Source: Luteipulveratus flavus (GTDB lineage Bacteria > Actinomycetota > Actinomycetes > Actinomycetales > Dermatophilaceae). Taken from it: a DNA stretch of 64,000 nucleotides. A model generated the notes under the pieces. That model made no database searches, was not told the DNA's origin, and saw only the letters and a list, made by a program, of their open reading frames with translations. Shown one piece after another: positions 17,725 to 26,844 of this stretch. The stretch lies in assembly GCF_029080175.1 (NCBI RefSeq), contig NZ_JARFJC010000048.1, one strand, 5' to 3'. The translations under genes were made by a program, and so were the position numbers. The number at the start of each line of letters is the position of its first letter. Position 1 is the stretch's first letter.

Positions 17725-18375
17725 GTGAGAGCCCGACTGGTCGTGCTGTCGCTCGCGGTCGCCGCAGCCCTGGCCGGGTGCGGCACCGAGGTCGCGCCCG
17801 GCCAGGAGGGCGGGCGGACACCGAGCGGGACGGACGGCACACCGTCGACAACCGCGTCGACGTCCGCCCCGGCCACTCCGCCCGTCCGGGTCACCGACGC
17901 CGCAGCGCCCCGTTCAGGTGGTCCGTGCCAGCCCTCCCAGCTGCGTCTGGTCGCAGGCGGCACGGACGCCTCCCTCGGCTACCGCGAGATGGCGGTCGTC
18001 GCGACGAACACCAGCCGGACGCCGTGCACTGTGGCCGGTTACGCGACCGCCACCATGTGGGGAACCAGCGGGCAGAGGCTCCGGGTCACCCGGGACCGCA
18101 CCATGGCGGTCTACGACAACGACGGGCCCATCCGCCCCCGCACGGTCCGGATCGCGCCCGGGCGCAAGGCGGTCGTCCGACTCGGCTGGCGCGGCGGCGG
18201 CGCTGCCACTGGCGTCGAGCAGGTGGGGTCGTTCGCGCTGACCGTCACCCGCGGCAGCGCCCCGGCGCCGGTGACCCTCACCGAGCACACGATGCCGATC
18301 GACATCGTGGACGGCGGGTCGGTGCGCGTGAGTGGCTGGCGGACGGCGCCCGAGACGGTCGGGCCGCAGGACTGA
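17725..18375 (+). CDS. DUF4232 lipoprotein
   Basis: 216 residues with a lipoprotein signal ending in LAGC (Cys about residue 19). A low-complexity Thr/Ser/Pro/Gly linker (20-65) follows, then a DUF4232 domain with two Cys (CQPSQLR and TPCTVAGYAT) that probably form a disulfide. It should be anchored outside the cytoplasmic membrane; function unknown. GTG 17725 starts 92 bp from the divergent hemW. Confidence 0.86.
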   Translation: MRARLVVLSLAVAAALAGCGTEVAPGQEGGRTPSGTDGTPSTTASTSAPATPPVRVTDAAAPRSGGPCQPSQLRLVAGGTDASLGYREMAVVATNTSRTPCTVAGYATATMWGTSGQRLRVTRDRTMAVYDNDGPIRPRTVRIAPGRKAVVRLGWRGGGAATGVEQVGSFALTVTRGSAPAPVTLTEHTMPIDIVDGGSVRVSGWRTAPETVGPQD

Positions 18376-18384
18376 CGAGGGGCG

Positions 18385-18963
18385 TCAGCGAGCGGCCAGA
18401 CCGTCGATGATCAGCAGCACCCCGAAGATCGCGAACAGCGCGGCGGCGCCGTACTTGATCGCCTTCTCGGGCAGGTGCTTGCCCAGCAGCGCGCCGACGC
18501 CGATGGCCAGCGCGTCGGCCAGGACCATGCCGAGGGTGCTGCCGAGCCAGGTCCCGAACCAGCCCTCGCGGGTGGCCAGCGTGATGGTCGCGAGCATCGT
18601 CTTGTCGCCGAGCTCGGCGAGGAAGAACGCGGTGCCGACCGCGAGGACGGCCGCGCCGGTGCTGCGCTTGGCCTTCTCGGCCTCCTCGTCGGTGAGCTCG
18701 TCACCGCGCAGCGTCCACAGCGCGAAGACCAGGAAGGCGATGCCGGCGACGAGCGTGATGATCCACTGGTTGTCGGTGAACCGGTCGCCGACGAACCGGC
18801 CGATGCCGACCGAGGCCAGGTGGACCACGGCGGTCGCGACGGTGATGCCGATGAGGACCTGGCGGACGTTGTAGCGCGCCGCGAAGGTCATGGCCATGAG
18901 CTGGCTCTTGTCGCCGAGCTCGGCGACGAAGATCACTGCTGTACTCAGCAGGAAGGCGTACAT
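18385..18963 (-). CDS. TMEM165/GDT1 family cation exporter (UPF0016)
   Basis: 192 residues with two copies of the family signature, ELGDKS (15-20) and ELGDKT (117-122), each in a three-helix half joined by an acidic cytoplasmic loop (GDELTDEEAEKAKR). Members move Mn2+ and/or Ca2+ out of the cytosol. The start is ATG 18963 behind AAGGAGC. The upstream yybP-ykoY riboswitch supports manganese as the substrate and regulator. Confidence 0.93.
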   Translation of the reverse strand: MYAFLLSTAVIFVAELGDKSQLMAMTFAARYNVRQVLIGITVATAVVHLASVGIGRFVGDRFTDNQWIITLVAGIAFLVFALWTLRGDELTDEEAEKAKRSTGAAVLAVGTAFFLAELGDKTMLATITLATREGWFGTWLGSTLGMVLADALAIGVGALLGKHLPEKAIKYGAAALFAIFGVLLIIDGLAAR

Positions 18964-19047
18964 GCTGCTCCTTCTGCGTGCTGGGCGAAGGAGCCGGCCG
19001 GGGGGACGCGCCTTCGACCAGGCACGCCCTGTTGACGGGTCGTACGA

Positions 19048-19144
19048 CTGGTCGAAAGTCTCGTCCGCCGCGATGCGGCCCGCCGCGCCGGACCCGGAGG
19101 TCAGTGTGTCGACACGGCTGTTGGGGACTACTCCCTTTCGGCCG
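19048..19144 (-). promoter_or_regulatory. yybP-ykoY manganese riboswitch
   Basis: On the minus strand the region starts with CGAAAGGGAGTAGTCCCC (19140 downward) and ends with GGACGAGACTTTCG. The two ends pair (CGAAAG/CTTTCG), and both conserved blocks, GGGAGUAG and the ACGAGACUUU-type block, match the yybP-ykoY consensus. An internal GC-rich arm (GCGGCGGGCCGCATCGCGGC) separates them. It lies 85 bp upstream of the TMEM165 gene, a classic target. Exact ends are approximate. Confidence 0.85.
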
Positions 19145-19183
19145 CCCACTGTAGGGGCCGACGCGGTCGCCTCGCAAAACCGG

Positions 19184-19648
19184 CTACTTCTTGGCCGTCA
19201 CCCAGATCGGGATCGTGCCGCGGACGACCTCGGTGCCGTCGGCGAGGACCCCGGTGCAGCGGACGTCGACCTGGAACGGCGGCTCGTGCGCCCAGTCGCC
19301 CGCGTCGGTCTCGGCGACGCACCGGACGTCGGAGGTGGCCTTGGCGACGTACTCCAGCTGGATTCCCTTGGGGATCCAGCGCATTCCCGACGGAGTCGTC
19401 GCCTCGGCGAGCAGGCCCATGGCCGCCTCCATGCCGTTGGCGACCGCGATGGCGTGCACGGTGCCGATGTGGTTCTGCACGGCCCGGCGCTTGCGGATCT
19501 GCACGACGGCGCGGTGCTCTCGCATCTCGATGACCTGGGGCCGGACGCTGGCGAAGTACGGCGCCTTCAGCATGTACGCCAGCGAGAAGGCCTTCCGGCC
19601 GAGCGGGCGCGTGCCGGCTCTGCGGTACAGCTCGTAGGTGGAAGTCAC
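19184..19648 (-). CDS. DUF4442 hotdog-fold protein
   Basis: 154 residues with a GTG start at 19648 (VTSTYELYRRAG). Family traits are YFASVRPQVIEMREHRAVVQI, then NHIGTVHAIAVANGMEAAMG, the helix-and-turn of hotdog thioesterase-like proteins, with IPKGIQLEYVAKATSDV in the second half. It may act on an acyl-CoA, but no substrate can be named. It is divergent from the GNAT gene 43 bp away. A second DUF4442-type gene is at 46524-47000. Confidence 0.85.
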   Translation of the reverse strand: MTSTYELYRRAGTRPLGRKAFSLAYMLKAPYFASVRPQVIEMREHRAVVQIRKRRAVQNHIGTVHAIAVANGMEAAMGLLAEATTPSGMRWIPKGIQLEYVAKATSDVRCVAETDAGDWAHEPPFQVDVRCTGVLADGTEVVRGTIPIWVTAKK

Positions 19649-19691
19649 GAGCCGGATATTACCGGCCGGTAGCGTCCGTACGATCTCGGTC

Positions 19692-20870
19692 GTGAACGAG
19701 TACGAGATCCGCCCGGCCGTCCTCGACGACGCGGAGGCGCTGACCGTCCTGGGCGTCGAGAGCTTCGGCTACCCCCGACCGGACGGGCCGCCCCGTCCCC
19801 CGGACGCCGACGGGCGCCGTACGTACGTCGCGACGTGGCGCGGCACACCGGTCGCGGCCGTGGTCGACCGCCGGTACGACTCGTGGTTCTGGGGCTCGCG
19901 CTCCCGGACCGCCGGCATCGCCGGCGTCAAGGTCGCCCTGGAGCACCGTGGGAAGGGTCTGCTCTCGCCGCTGTTCGAGCGCATGCTCTCGGACGCCGTC
20001 GCCGACGGCTGCGCGATCAGCACGCTCTACGCGACCGCCCCCGGCATCTACCGCCGCTTCGGGTACGAGACCGTCGGCAGCTACGACGAGCTGGTCCTCC
20101 CGACCGCCGAGCTCGCGGCGGTCCGGACGACCGGTGGCTCGGTCCGCCGGGGCGGCGCCTGCGACGTACCCGTGCTGCGTGAGCTGTACGCCCGGTGGGC
20201 CGTGACCCACAACGCGCCGCTCACCCGCGACGGCGCGAGCTTCGCCCGGACGGACGAGGAGGTGGCCGGCGAGCACCCCGGCATGACGATCGCGACGGAC
20301 GACGACGGCAGGCCGTCCGGGTACGCCCTCTGGTCGCGCAGCGGTGGCTACGGCCAGGACGGGACCCTGGAGGTGCACGACCTCGTCGCGGTCACCGACC
20401 AGGGCATGCGCAGCCTGCTCCGGGCCCTCGGAACCTGCGCGACGGTCGCACCCACCACCGTGATCGAGACCTCCGCGCCCGACCTGCTGCAGCTGGCGCT
20501 GCCGAGCCACGTGTGGAAGGTCCGCCAGGCGAACCCGTACGGTCTGGCCGTTCTCGACGTGGCCGCAGCGCTGACCGGACGGGCGTACCCCACCTGGCTC
20601 GACCTGGACCTGGCCTTCGGCGTCTCGGGGCTGCCCGTCGGCTCCGACGGCGCCTACCGGGTACGGGTCGCCGACGGCCGGGCGGCGGTCGAACCGACCA
20701 AGGATGCCGAGATCGTTTACACCGCAACGGGTCTCGCGCTCAGGTACGCCGGGGTCAGCAGCTGTGCCGAGCTGCGGCAGGCGGGTCTGCTGTCCGGCCC
20801 CGACCACGACGACGAACGATGGGACGCAGCCTTCTCCGGACGTCGCGTCCACATCCGCGACTACTTCTGA
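19692..20870 (+). CDS. Eis-like GNAT N-acetyltransferase
   Basis: 392 residues, the length of Eis-type proteins: an N-terminal GNAT domain with IAGVKVALEHRGKGLLSPLF (acetyl-CoA loop) and YRRFGYETVG, a second degenerate GNAT domain, and a C-terminal SCP2-like domain (from about 330, with AEIVYTATGLALRYAG). Eis proteins acetylate amines, including aminoglycosides; the substrate here is unknown. The start is GTG 19692 (VNEYEIRPA), the first start consistent with the conserved first strand. Confidence 0.88.
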   Translation: MNEYEIRPAVLDDAEALTVLGVESFGYPRPDGPPRPPDADGRRTYVATWRGTPVAAVVDRRYDSWFWGSRSRTAGIAGVKVALEHRGKGLLSPLFERMLSDAVADGCAISTLYATAPGIYRRFGYETVGSYDELVLPTAELAAVRTTGGSVRRGGACDVPVLRELYARWAVTHNAPLTRDGASFARTDEEVAGEHPGMTIATDDDGRPSGYALWSRSGGYGQDGTLEVHDLVAVTDQGMRSLLRALGTCATVAPTTVIETSAPDLLQLALPSHVWKVRQANPYGLAVLDVAAALTGRAYPTWLDLDLAFGVSGLPVGSDGAYRVRVADGRAAVEPTKDAEIVYTATGLALRYAGVSSCAELRQAGLLSGPDHDDERWDAAFSGRRVHIRDYF

Positions 20871-20872
20871 GC

Positions 20873-20896
20873 CGGCGGATTTATTTCGGTCCGCCG
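20873..20896. terminator. Hairpin after the GNAT gene
   Basis: CGGCGGA (20873-20879) pairs perfectly with TCCGCCG (20890-20896) around an A/T-rich 10-nt loop, starting 3 bp after the GNAT stop codon. No long U-run follows, so it is a likely but weak transcription terminator. Confidence 0.5.
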
Positions 20897-20969
20897 CGCG
20901 ACCCGCGAACAACGCCAGGCGCGTGCCGCTGCCCGCTTACGCTCCTCGCAACATGCCGGGAGGGAGCTG

Positions 20970-22064
20970 GTGGGCGTGGGGGATGTCGAAGCACGATCGG
21001 GGCCGCGGGCACAGGACCTGGCCCTGCCGCGTGCGCTGCCCAGCCTGACCTCGCTGCGTGCCTTCGCGGCCGCAGCCGTGCTGGTCTTCCACCTGATGCT
21101 GTTCGGGGTGCTGGACCTTCCGGCGTCCTCGATCGGCTACACCGGCGTGGGGTTCTTCTTCGTCCTGTCCGGCTTCGTGCTCACCTGGGGTACGGCGGCC
21201 GGAACGAGCGCACGCCGCTTCTACCGGCGCCGCTTCGCCCGCGTCTACCCCTCCCACCTGATCACCCTGCTGGTCGCGCTGGCCTTCTTGCTCACCATCG
21301 ACCCACGACCGATCCGCGCAGCGGTGCTGATCCCGAACGTGCTGCTGCTGCAGGCCTGGGCGTTCGACCCCAAGGTCGTCTACGGGATGAACGGTCCCGC
21401 GTGGTCGCTCAGCTGCGAGATGGCGTTCTACCTCGCCTTCCCGCTGCTCGTCACCGGTCTGCGTCGGGTTCGTCCCCGGGTTCGCCTCCTCGTGGCGACC
21501 GCGTACCTGGGGGCGGTCCTCGCGCTCGGGGTGGCGTTCAGCTGGACCGACATCTGGTTCCACGCGCCGTGGGCGAGGATGGCCGAGTTCACGCTCGGGA
21601 TGGTCGTGGCCCTCGCCGTCCGGGAGGGCTGGCGACCGCGCGGCGGACTGGTCCCGTACCTGCTCCTCACCCTGGCCGCCCTCGGGGTGCTGGCGAAGAC
21701 CGACGCGATCCACCCGGTGACCCAGGTGCTCCTCGCCCCGCCGTTCGCCCTGCTCATCGCCGCGGCCGCGGTCAACGACATCCGCGGACGCAGCGGGCTG
21801 CTCGGGCACCGCGGCCTCACGTACGCCGGCGAGGTGTCGTTCGCGTTCTACCTCGTGCACGAGCTCGTCATCAGGCACCTGCCCGACCGCCTGTCGACAG
21901 GCGTACCGGCGGCGATGGTCGTCCTCGCCGTGTCGGTGGTCAGTGCGGTGCTGCTCCACCACCTCGTCGAGCGACCCGCACAACGCTGGATCTCGACCGG
22001 CCGCCGCGCACGCCGGCCGGCGGCGGTCACCAGCGCCCCGGAGGTCGACGCCGCTACACCCTGA
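20970..22064 (+). CDS. Acyltransferase family 3 (OafA-like) membrane protein
   Basis: A 364-residue membrane O-acyltransferase. The N-terminal signature SLTSLRAFAAAAVLVFHL carries the catalytic-type Arg and His, followed by GYTGVGFFFVLSGFVLTW and the RRFARVYPSHL loop. About ten helices and the WSLSCEMAFYLAFPLL motif are present. Such enzymes acylate surface sugars, peptidoglycan or secreted lipids. GTG 20970 follows GGGAGGGAG. No biosynthetic genes are adjacent. Confidence 0.9.
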   Translation: MGVGDVEARSGPRAQDLALPRALPSLTSLRAFAAAAVLVFHLMLFGVLDLPASSIGYTGVGFFFVLSGFVLTWGTAAGTSARRFYRRRFARVYPSHLITLLVALAFLLTIDPRPIRAAVLIPNVLLLQAWAFDPKVVYGMNGPAWSLSCEMAFYLAFPLLVTGLRRVRPRVRLLVATAYLGAVLALGVAFSWTDIWFHAPWARMAEFTLGMVVALAVREGWRPRGGLVPYLLLTLAALGVLAKTDAIHPVTQVLLAPPFALLIAAAAVNDIRGRSGLLGHRGLTYAGEVSFAFYLVHELVIRHLPDRLSTGVPAAMVVLAVSVVSAVLLHHLVERPAQRWISTGRRARRPAAVTSAPEVDAATP

Positions 22065-22088
22065 CCGGGAGCCGGCCGGCGGCGAGCG

Positions 22089-22868
22089 TCAGCGCTTGAC
22101 GACGGTGAGGTCGCGCACGATGCGCTCGACCTTCAGGCCCTTGCCCTCGAACCTCGTCTCGACCCGGCCCTCGAAGCGCGGGGCGAAGCCGCCCCTCGCG
22201 CCCGCCGGGTCCCGCTCCTGGTCGTCCGGCGCGGCGAGCCTGCCGGCGTACGGGTTCTCGAACGCCGACTCGCCCTCGACGACGTCGCGCATCTGCCAGG
22301 CGTAGTCGGCCCAGTCGGTCGCGAGCCGCCACACACCACCGGGCACCAGGACGGTCGCGACCGCGGCGGCGAACTGAGGCGTGACGAGACGGCGCTTGTG
22401 GTGCTTGCTCTTGGGCCACGGGTCGGGGAAGAACGTCCAGACCTCGCTCACCGTGCCCGGCCCGAACAGCACGGCCAGCGCCTGCGCCGCGTCCGCCTCC
22501 AGCAGCCGGATGTTCTGGACACCGGCGTGCACGGCCTTGGCGATGGTCTGCGCGACACCCGGGCGCCAGACCTCGAGCGCGACGAAGTCCCGCTCGGGGC
22601 TCTGCAGCGCGGCATGCACCACCGCGTCGCCGGAGCCCGAGCCGATCTCGACCACGACCGGCGCGACCCGGCCGAACACCGACGGGAGGTTCAGCCGGGA
22701 GTCGGCCGCCACCGTCGTACCCGTCCCCTCCAGCTCGACGTCCAGCAGGTAGGTCGAGCCGTGCTCGGCGATCGCGCGGTGGTGCCGCTGCGGCATCCGG
22801 CCGCCACGACGGGTGAAGGACCGGGTCCGCGCCCGGTGCTCGGGCGGGACGTCGGACGGCGGCTGCAC
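22089..22868 (-). CDS. trmB: tRNA (guanine46-N7)-methyltransferase
   Basis: 259 residues. It has the conserved N-terminal R-rich segment, SAM motif VVEIGSGSGDAVVH, the active-site block TFFPDPWPKSKHHKRRL and PGGVWRLATDWADYAWQM. It forms m7G46 in the tRNA variable loop. The GTG start at 22868 shares its first base with the TAG stop of lepA (TAGTG), so the two genes are translationally coupled. It ends 24 bp from the convergent acyltransferase gene. Confidence 0.95.
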   Translation of the reverse strand: MQPPSDVPPEHRARTRSFTRRGGRMPQRHHRAIAEHGSTYLLDVELEGTGTTVAADSRLNLPSVFGRVAPVVVEIGSGSGDAVVHAALQSPERDFVALEVWRPGVAQTIAKAVHAGVQNIRLLEADAAQALAVLFGPGTVSEVWTFFPDPWPKSKHHKRRLVTPQFAAAVATVLVPGGVWRLATDWADYAWQMRDVVEGESAFENPYAGRLAAPDDQERDPAGARGGFAPRFEGRVETRFEGKGLKVERIVRDLTVVKR

Positions 22869-24724
22869 TACTTCTTCTTCTCCGAGCCGGAGTCCTGGGA
22901 GAGCGCGGCGATGAAGGCCTCCTGCGGCACCTCGACGGAGCCGACCATCTTCATCCGCTTCTTGCCCTCCTTCTGCTTCTCCAGCAGCTTGCGCTTGCGG
23001 CTGATGTCACCGCCGTAGCACTTGGCCAGGACGTCCTTACGGATGGCGCGGATGTTCTCGCGGGCGATGACCCGGGCGCCGATGGCGGCCTGGATGGGCA
23101 CCTCGAACTGCTGCCGCGGGATGAGCTCCTTGAGCTTGGTGGCCATCATCGTGCCGTATGCGTACGCCTTGTCGCGGTGGACGATCGCGCTGAACGCGTC
23201 GACCTTGTCGCCCTGCAGCAGGATGTCGACCTTGACCAGGTCGGCGGTCTGCTCGCCGTCGGGCTCGTAGTCCAGCGAGGCGTAGCCGCGGGTGCGGGAC
23301 TTCAGGGCGTCGAAGAAGTCGAACACGATCTCCGCGAGCGGGAGGGTGTAGCGCATCTCGACGCGGTCCTCGGACAGGTAGTCCATCCCGCGCAGCGACC
23401 CGCGCCGGGACTGGCACAGCTCCATGATCGCGCCGACGAACTCGCTCGGCGCGAGCAGCGTGGCCCGCACGACCGGCTCGGTGATCTCGGCGATCTTGCC
23501 CTCGGGAAACTCGCTCGGGTTGGTCACCGTGTGCGTACGGCCGTCGTCGAGCGCCACCTCGTAGACGACGTTCGGCAGGGTGGAGATGAGGTCGAGGTTG
23601 AACTCGCGCTCCAGCCGCTCGCGGACGATCTCCAGGTGCAGCATGCCCAGGAAGCCGACGCGGAAGCCGAAGCCCAGCGCCGCCGATGTCTCCGGCTCGT
23701 ACACCAGCGCGGCGTCGTTGAGCTTCAGCCGGTCGAGGGCGTCGCGCAGGATCGGGTAGTCCGAGCCGTCGATCGGGTACAGCCCGGAGAACACCATCGG
23801 CTTGGGGTCGCGGTACCCGCCGAGCGCGTCGCCGGCCGGCTTCGCGGCGTTGGTCACGGTGTCGCCGACGCGCGACTGGCGCACGTCCTTCACGCCGGTG
23901 ATGAGGTAGCCGACCTCACCGACGCCGAGGCCCTTGGACGGCACCGGCTCCGGGGAGATGACGCCGATCTCCAGCAGCTCGTGCGTCGCCTTCGTCGACA
24001 TCATCGCGATCTTCTCGCGCGGGCTCAGCTGGCCGTCGATGACGCGGACGTAGGTGACCACGCCGCGGTAGGTGTCGTACACCGAGTCGAAGATCATCGC
24101 GCGGGCGGGCTTGTCGGCGTCGCCCTCGGGAGCGGGCAGCTGGCCGACGATCTGGTCGAGCAGCTCCTCGACGCCCTCCCCCGTCTTGCCGGACACCCGC
24201 AGGACGTCCTCCGGGTCGCAGCCGATCAGGCCGGCCAGCTCGGCGGCGTACTTCTCCGGCTGCGCCGCCGGCAGGTCGATCTTGTTGAGGACGGGGATGA
24301 TCGCGAGGTCGTTCTCCATCGCCAGGTAGAGGTTGGCGAGCGTCTGCGCCTCGATGCCCTGCGCGGCGTCGACCAGCAGGACGGCACCCTCGCACGCCGC
24401 GAGCGAGCGGGACACCTCGTAGGTGAAGTCGACGTGCCCCGGGGTGTCGATCATGTTGAGGCAGTACGTCGTGCCCTCGGCGGCCCAGGGCATCCGGACG
24501 GCCTGGCTCTTGATGGTGATGCCGCGCTCGCGCTCGATGTCCATCCGGTCGAGGTACTGCGCGCGCATGGCCCGCTCCTCGACGACGCCGGTGATCTGCA
24601 GCATCCGGTCGGCCAGGGTCGACTTCCCGTGGTCGATGTGGGCGATGATGCAGAAGTTTCGGATCAGCTCCGGTGGCGTCGCGGCAGGGGGCAGCGCGGT
24701 GGTGGCCATCGGTGACACGGGCAT
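22868..24724 (-). CDS. lepA: Elongation factor 4 (LepA)
   Basis: A 618-residue ribosome-associated translational GTPase. G motifs are AHIDHGKST (about 28-36), DTPGHVDFTYEVSRSL and NKIDLP. The LepA-specific C-terminal domain includes LAKCYGGDISRKRKLLEKQK and ends GSVEVPQEAFIAAL. The start is set at ATG 24724; an internal ATG five codons later (MATTALPP) is an alternative. First gene of the lepA-trmB pair. Confidence 0.97.
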   Translation of the reverse strand: MPVSPMATTALPPAATPPELIRNFCIIAHIDHGKSTLADRMLQITGVVEERAMRAQYLDRMDIERERGITIKSQAVRMPWAAEGTTYCLNMIDTPGHVDFTYEVSRSLAACEGAVLLVDAAQGIEAQTLANLYLAMENDLAIIPVLNKIDLPAAQPEKYAAELAGLIGCDPEDVLRVSGKTGEGVEELLDQIVGQLPAPEGDADKPARAMIFDSVYDTYRGVVTYVRVIDGQLSPREKIAMMSTKATHELLEIGVISPEPVPSKGLGVGEVGYLITGVKDVRQSRVGDTVTNAAKPAGDALGGYRDPKPMVFSGLYPIDGSDYPILRDALDRLKLNDAALVYEPETSAALGFGFRVGFLGMLHLEIVRERLEREFNLDLISTLPNVVYEVALDDGRTHTVTNPSEFPEGKIAEITEPVVRATLLAPSEFVGAIMELCQSRRGSLRGMDYLSEDRVEMRYTLPLAEIVFDFFDALKSRTRGYASLDYEPDGEQTADLVKVDILLQGDKVDAFSAIVHRDKAYAYGTMMATKLKELIPRQQFEVPIQAAIGARVIARENIRAIRKDVLAKCYGGDISRKRKLLEKQKEGKKRMKMVGSVEVPQEAFIAALSQDSGSEKKK

Positions 24725-24893
24725 GTACCTCGGGGTGATCGGCGTACGGGAGCAGTCGGCTCAGTCTCCCACGTCCGGCGTGGCCGTCAGGACGCTCGCC
24801 ATCCGACACGAGGTTACGGTGGCGTAGCCAAGGTGAGCCGGATCACGTACGGTGACGTGCATTGGTTACCAATCAGTAGGAAAGGAATCCGGC

Positions 24894-25490
24894 ATGCCCT
24901 CGCGCACCATGATCTCCCTCGCCGCGGTCGCCACCTCCGGTGCGACTCTGATGGCCACGGCTCCCGGCGCCCAGGCGGAGGTCTGGGAGCTCCACCACAC
25001 GGCGACGGCCAGTACCTACATCAAGTCGATGAACCAGACCGTGACTACCACGGGCACCCAGACCGCGAACTTCGACCTCGAGAAGCGCACGCTGAGCGCG
25101 AACCTCTCGCTCAAGGACGCGACCTCACCGGTCAAGGTCATCGGTCTCCCGCTCGCCAAGGCCACGATCCGGATCGAGCCCCTCGGGCCGGCGACCGGCA
25201 CGGTGGACTTCTCCAACAACATCTCGGTCACCCAGCGGCTCAACATCCGCATCGTGAAGATCCAGCCGCTCGGCCTGCCGGTGAACCTGGTGGGCAACAA
25301 CTGCAAGACGTCGTCCCCGGTCACGATGAAGCTGTCCGGCAAGCAGGGCGGCCTCTTCGACCCGTTCACGCTCAAGGGCTCGTTCGACATCCCGAAGTTC
25401 GCCGACTGCGGACTCGCCACGCCGATCGTCTCCAAGATGGTCTCCGGCAGCGGCAACACCGTGAAGATCGACTACGTGGCGGCTCCCTGA
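24894..25490 (+). CDS. Secreted protein of unknown function
   Basis: 198 residues. A purine-rich site (AGGAAAGGAA) precedes ATG 24894, chosen over an upstream in-frame ATG. A Sec signal (SLAAVATSGATLMATAPGAQA, cleavage about residue 29) is followed by a beta-rich domain of about 165 residues with repeating Thr/Val/Leu patterns and two Cys (NCKTSS and ADCGLATP) likely to form a disulfide. I recognise no catalytic motif. It is monocistronic and ends at a strong palindromic terminator. Confidence 0.75.
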   Translation: MPSRTMISLAAVATSGATLMATAPGAQAEVWELHHTATASTYIKSMNQTVTTTGTQTANFDLEKRTLSANLSLKDATSPVKVIGLPLAKATIRIEPLGPATGTVDFSNNISVTQRLNIRIVKIQPLGLPVNLVGNNCKTSSPVTMKLSGKQGGLFDPFTLKGSFDIPKFADCGLATPIVSKMVSGSGNTVKIDYVAAP

Positions 25491-25507
25491 CCGGCTCCGC
25501 CTCGTCG

Positions 25508-25541
25508 AACGCCCTCACCGACCGCGGTCGGTGAGGGCGTT
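25508..25541. terminator. Bidirectional intrinsic terminator (17-bp palindrome)
   Basis: AACGCCCTCACCGACCG and its exact reverse complement are contiguous, giving a perfect 34-bp palindrome between the convergent secreted-protein and MFS genes. With a short central turn it forms a very stable hairpin flanked by AAC on one side and GTT on the other, so it can stop transcripts from both directions. Confidence 0.88.
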
Positions 25542-25556
25542 CGTCGCAGGGTCTCC

Positions 25557-26783
25557 CTACTCGGGTGCGCGGCGACCCAGCCACGCGGAGAAGCCGGCGA
25601 CGAGCACACCCAGGACAGCGAGCCCGGCACCGAGCCGGCTCGGCCACTCGTAGCCGTACCCGGCGGCCAGCACCACTCCCCCGAGCCAGGCGCCGAGCGC
25701 GTTGGCGATGTTCAGGGTGGAGTGGTTGAGCGCCGCGGCGAGCGACTGCCCCTCGTGGGCGACGTCCATCAGGCGGGTCTGCAGCATCGGCACCAGGATC
25801 GTGGGGACGAGCCCCAGGAGGAACACCGCCGGCACCGCGGTCACCTTGGTCTGCGCCAGGAACCCGAACGCGGCCAGCAGCACGGCGATGGCGAGAAGGC
25901 TGAGCACGATGCCGCGCATGATCCCCCGCTGCGCGACCCGGCCCGCGAGGAAGGCACCTGTGGTCATGCCGACGCCGTACACCACCAGGATGGCCGGCAC
26001 GGTCCGCTCGCCGAAGCCGGCCAGCTCGGTCATGGTCGGGGTGATGTAGGAGAACGTCGCGAACATCCCGCCGAAGCCGACGGTCCCGATCGCGAGCGCG
26101 AGCCACACCTGCGGCCGACGCAGGCTGCGCAGCTCCGCGGCGACCCCGGCACCCGCATCCGCCGGCTGGGAGGGCACCCAGGCGAGGACGGCCAGCACGG
26201 TCAGCACCGCGATCAGCGCGACGAGGGCGTACGGCCACTGCCAGCCGAGGTGCTGACCCAGGAGGGTCGCGACCGGCACGCCGAGGATGTTGGCGACGGT
26301 GAGGCCGGCCAGCATCATCGCCACCGCCCAGGTGCGCCGGTGGGCCGGCACCAGGGAGGCCGCCACCACCGACCCCAGGCCGAAGAAGGCGCCGTGCGGC
26401 AGACCCGCGACGAAGCGGCCGACGAGCAGCGTGCCGTACGAGGGGGCCAGCGCGGACGCGAAGTTGCCGACCGCGAACAGCACCATCAGCCAGACCAGGA
26501 CCGGCTTGCGCGGCAGGCGCGCGGTGAGGGCCGCGAGGGCGGGCGCACCGACGACGACGCCGAGGGCGTACGCGGAGACGACGTGACCAGCGGTCGGGAT
26601 GTCGATCGACACCCCGTCGGCGATCTGGGGCAGCAGTCCCATCGTGACGAACTCGGTGGTCCCGATGCCGAACCCGCCGAGGGCGAGCGCGAGGAGCGCC
26701 AGTCGGACGTGCGAGGTGGTCTCCGAGCCGGGCCGGACGGCCGTGTCGTCGCAGATGTCGTGCAGGGCGGCGGACTCGGTCAC
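25557..26783 (-). CDS. MFS transporter, DHA1/AraJ-like
   Basis: About 408 residues with twelve predicted helices. The first carries LALGGFGIGTTEFVTMGLLPQIA, the hallmark of the AraJ/YdhP-type drug-H+ antiporter group, and the loop 2-3 motif TARLPRKPVLVW follows. The substrate is unknown. The start is uncertain: GTG 26783 (VTESAALHD) is preferred, while in-frame GTG 26816 and TTG 26819 are possible and would add 11 or 12 residues. It is divergent from the kinase-like gene. Confidence 0.85.
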   Translation of the reverse strand: MTESAALHDICDDTAVRPGSETTSHVRLALLALALGGFGIGTTEFVTMGLLPQIADGVSIDIPTAGHVVSAYALGVVVGAPALAALTARLPRKPVLVWLMVLFAVGNFASALAPSYGTLLVGRFVAGLPHGAFFGLGSVVAASLVPAHRRTWAVAMMLAGLTVANILGVPVATLLGQHLGWQWPYALVALIAVLTVLAVLAWVPSQPADAGAGVAAELRSLRRPQVWLALAIGTVGFGGMFATFSYITPTMTELAGFGERTVPAILVVYGVGMTTGAFLAGRVAQRGIMRGIVLSLLAIAVLLAAFGFLAQTKVTAVPAVFLLGLVPTILVPMLQTRLMDVAHEGQSLAAALNHSTLNIANALGAWLGGVVLAAGYGYEWPSRLGAGLAVLGVLVAGFSAWLGRRAPE

Positions 26784-26844
26784 CGCCCAACGGTCCTCCA
26801 GAAAGCGGTCGACCACCAAACCGTCGGATGGAGAGACTGCTCAC

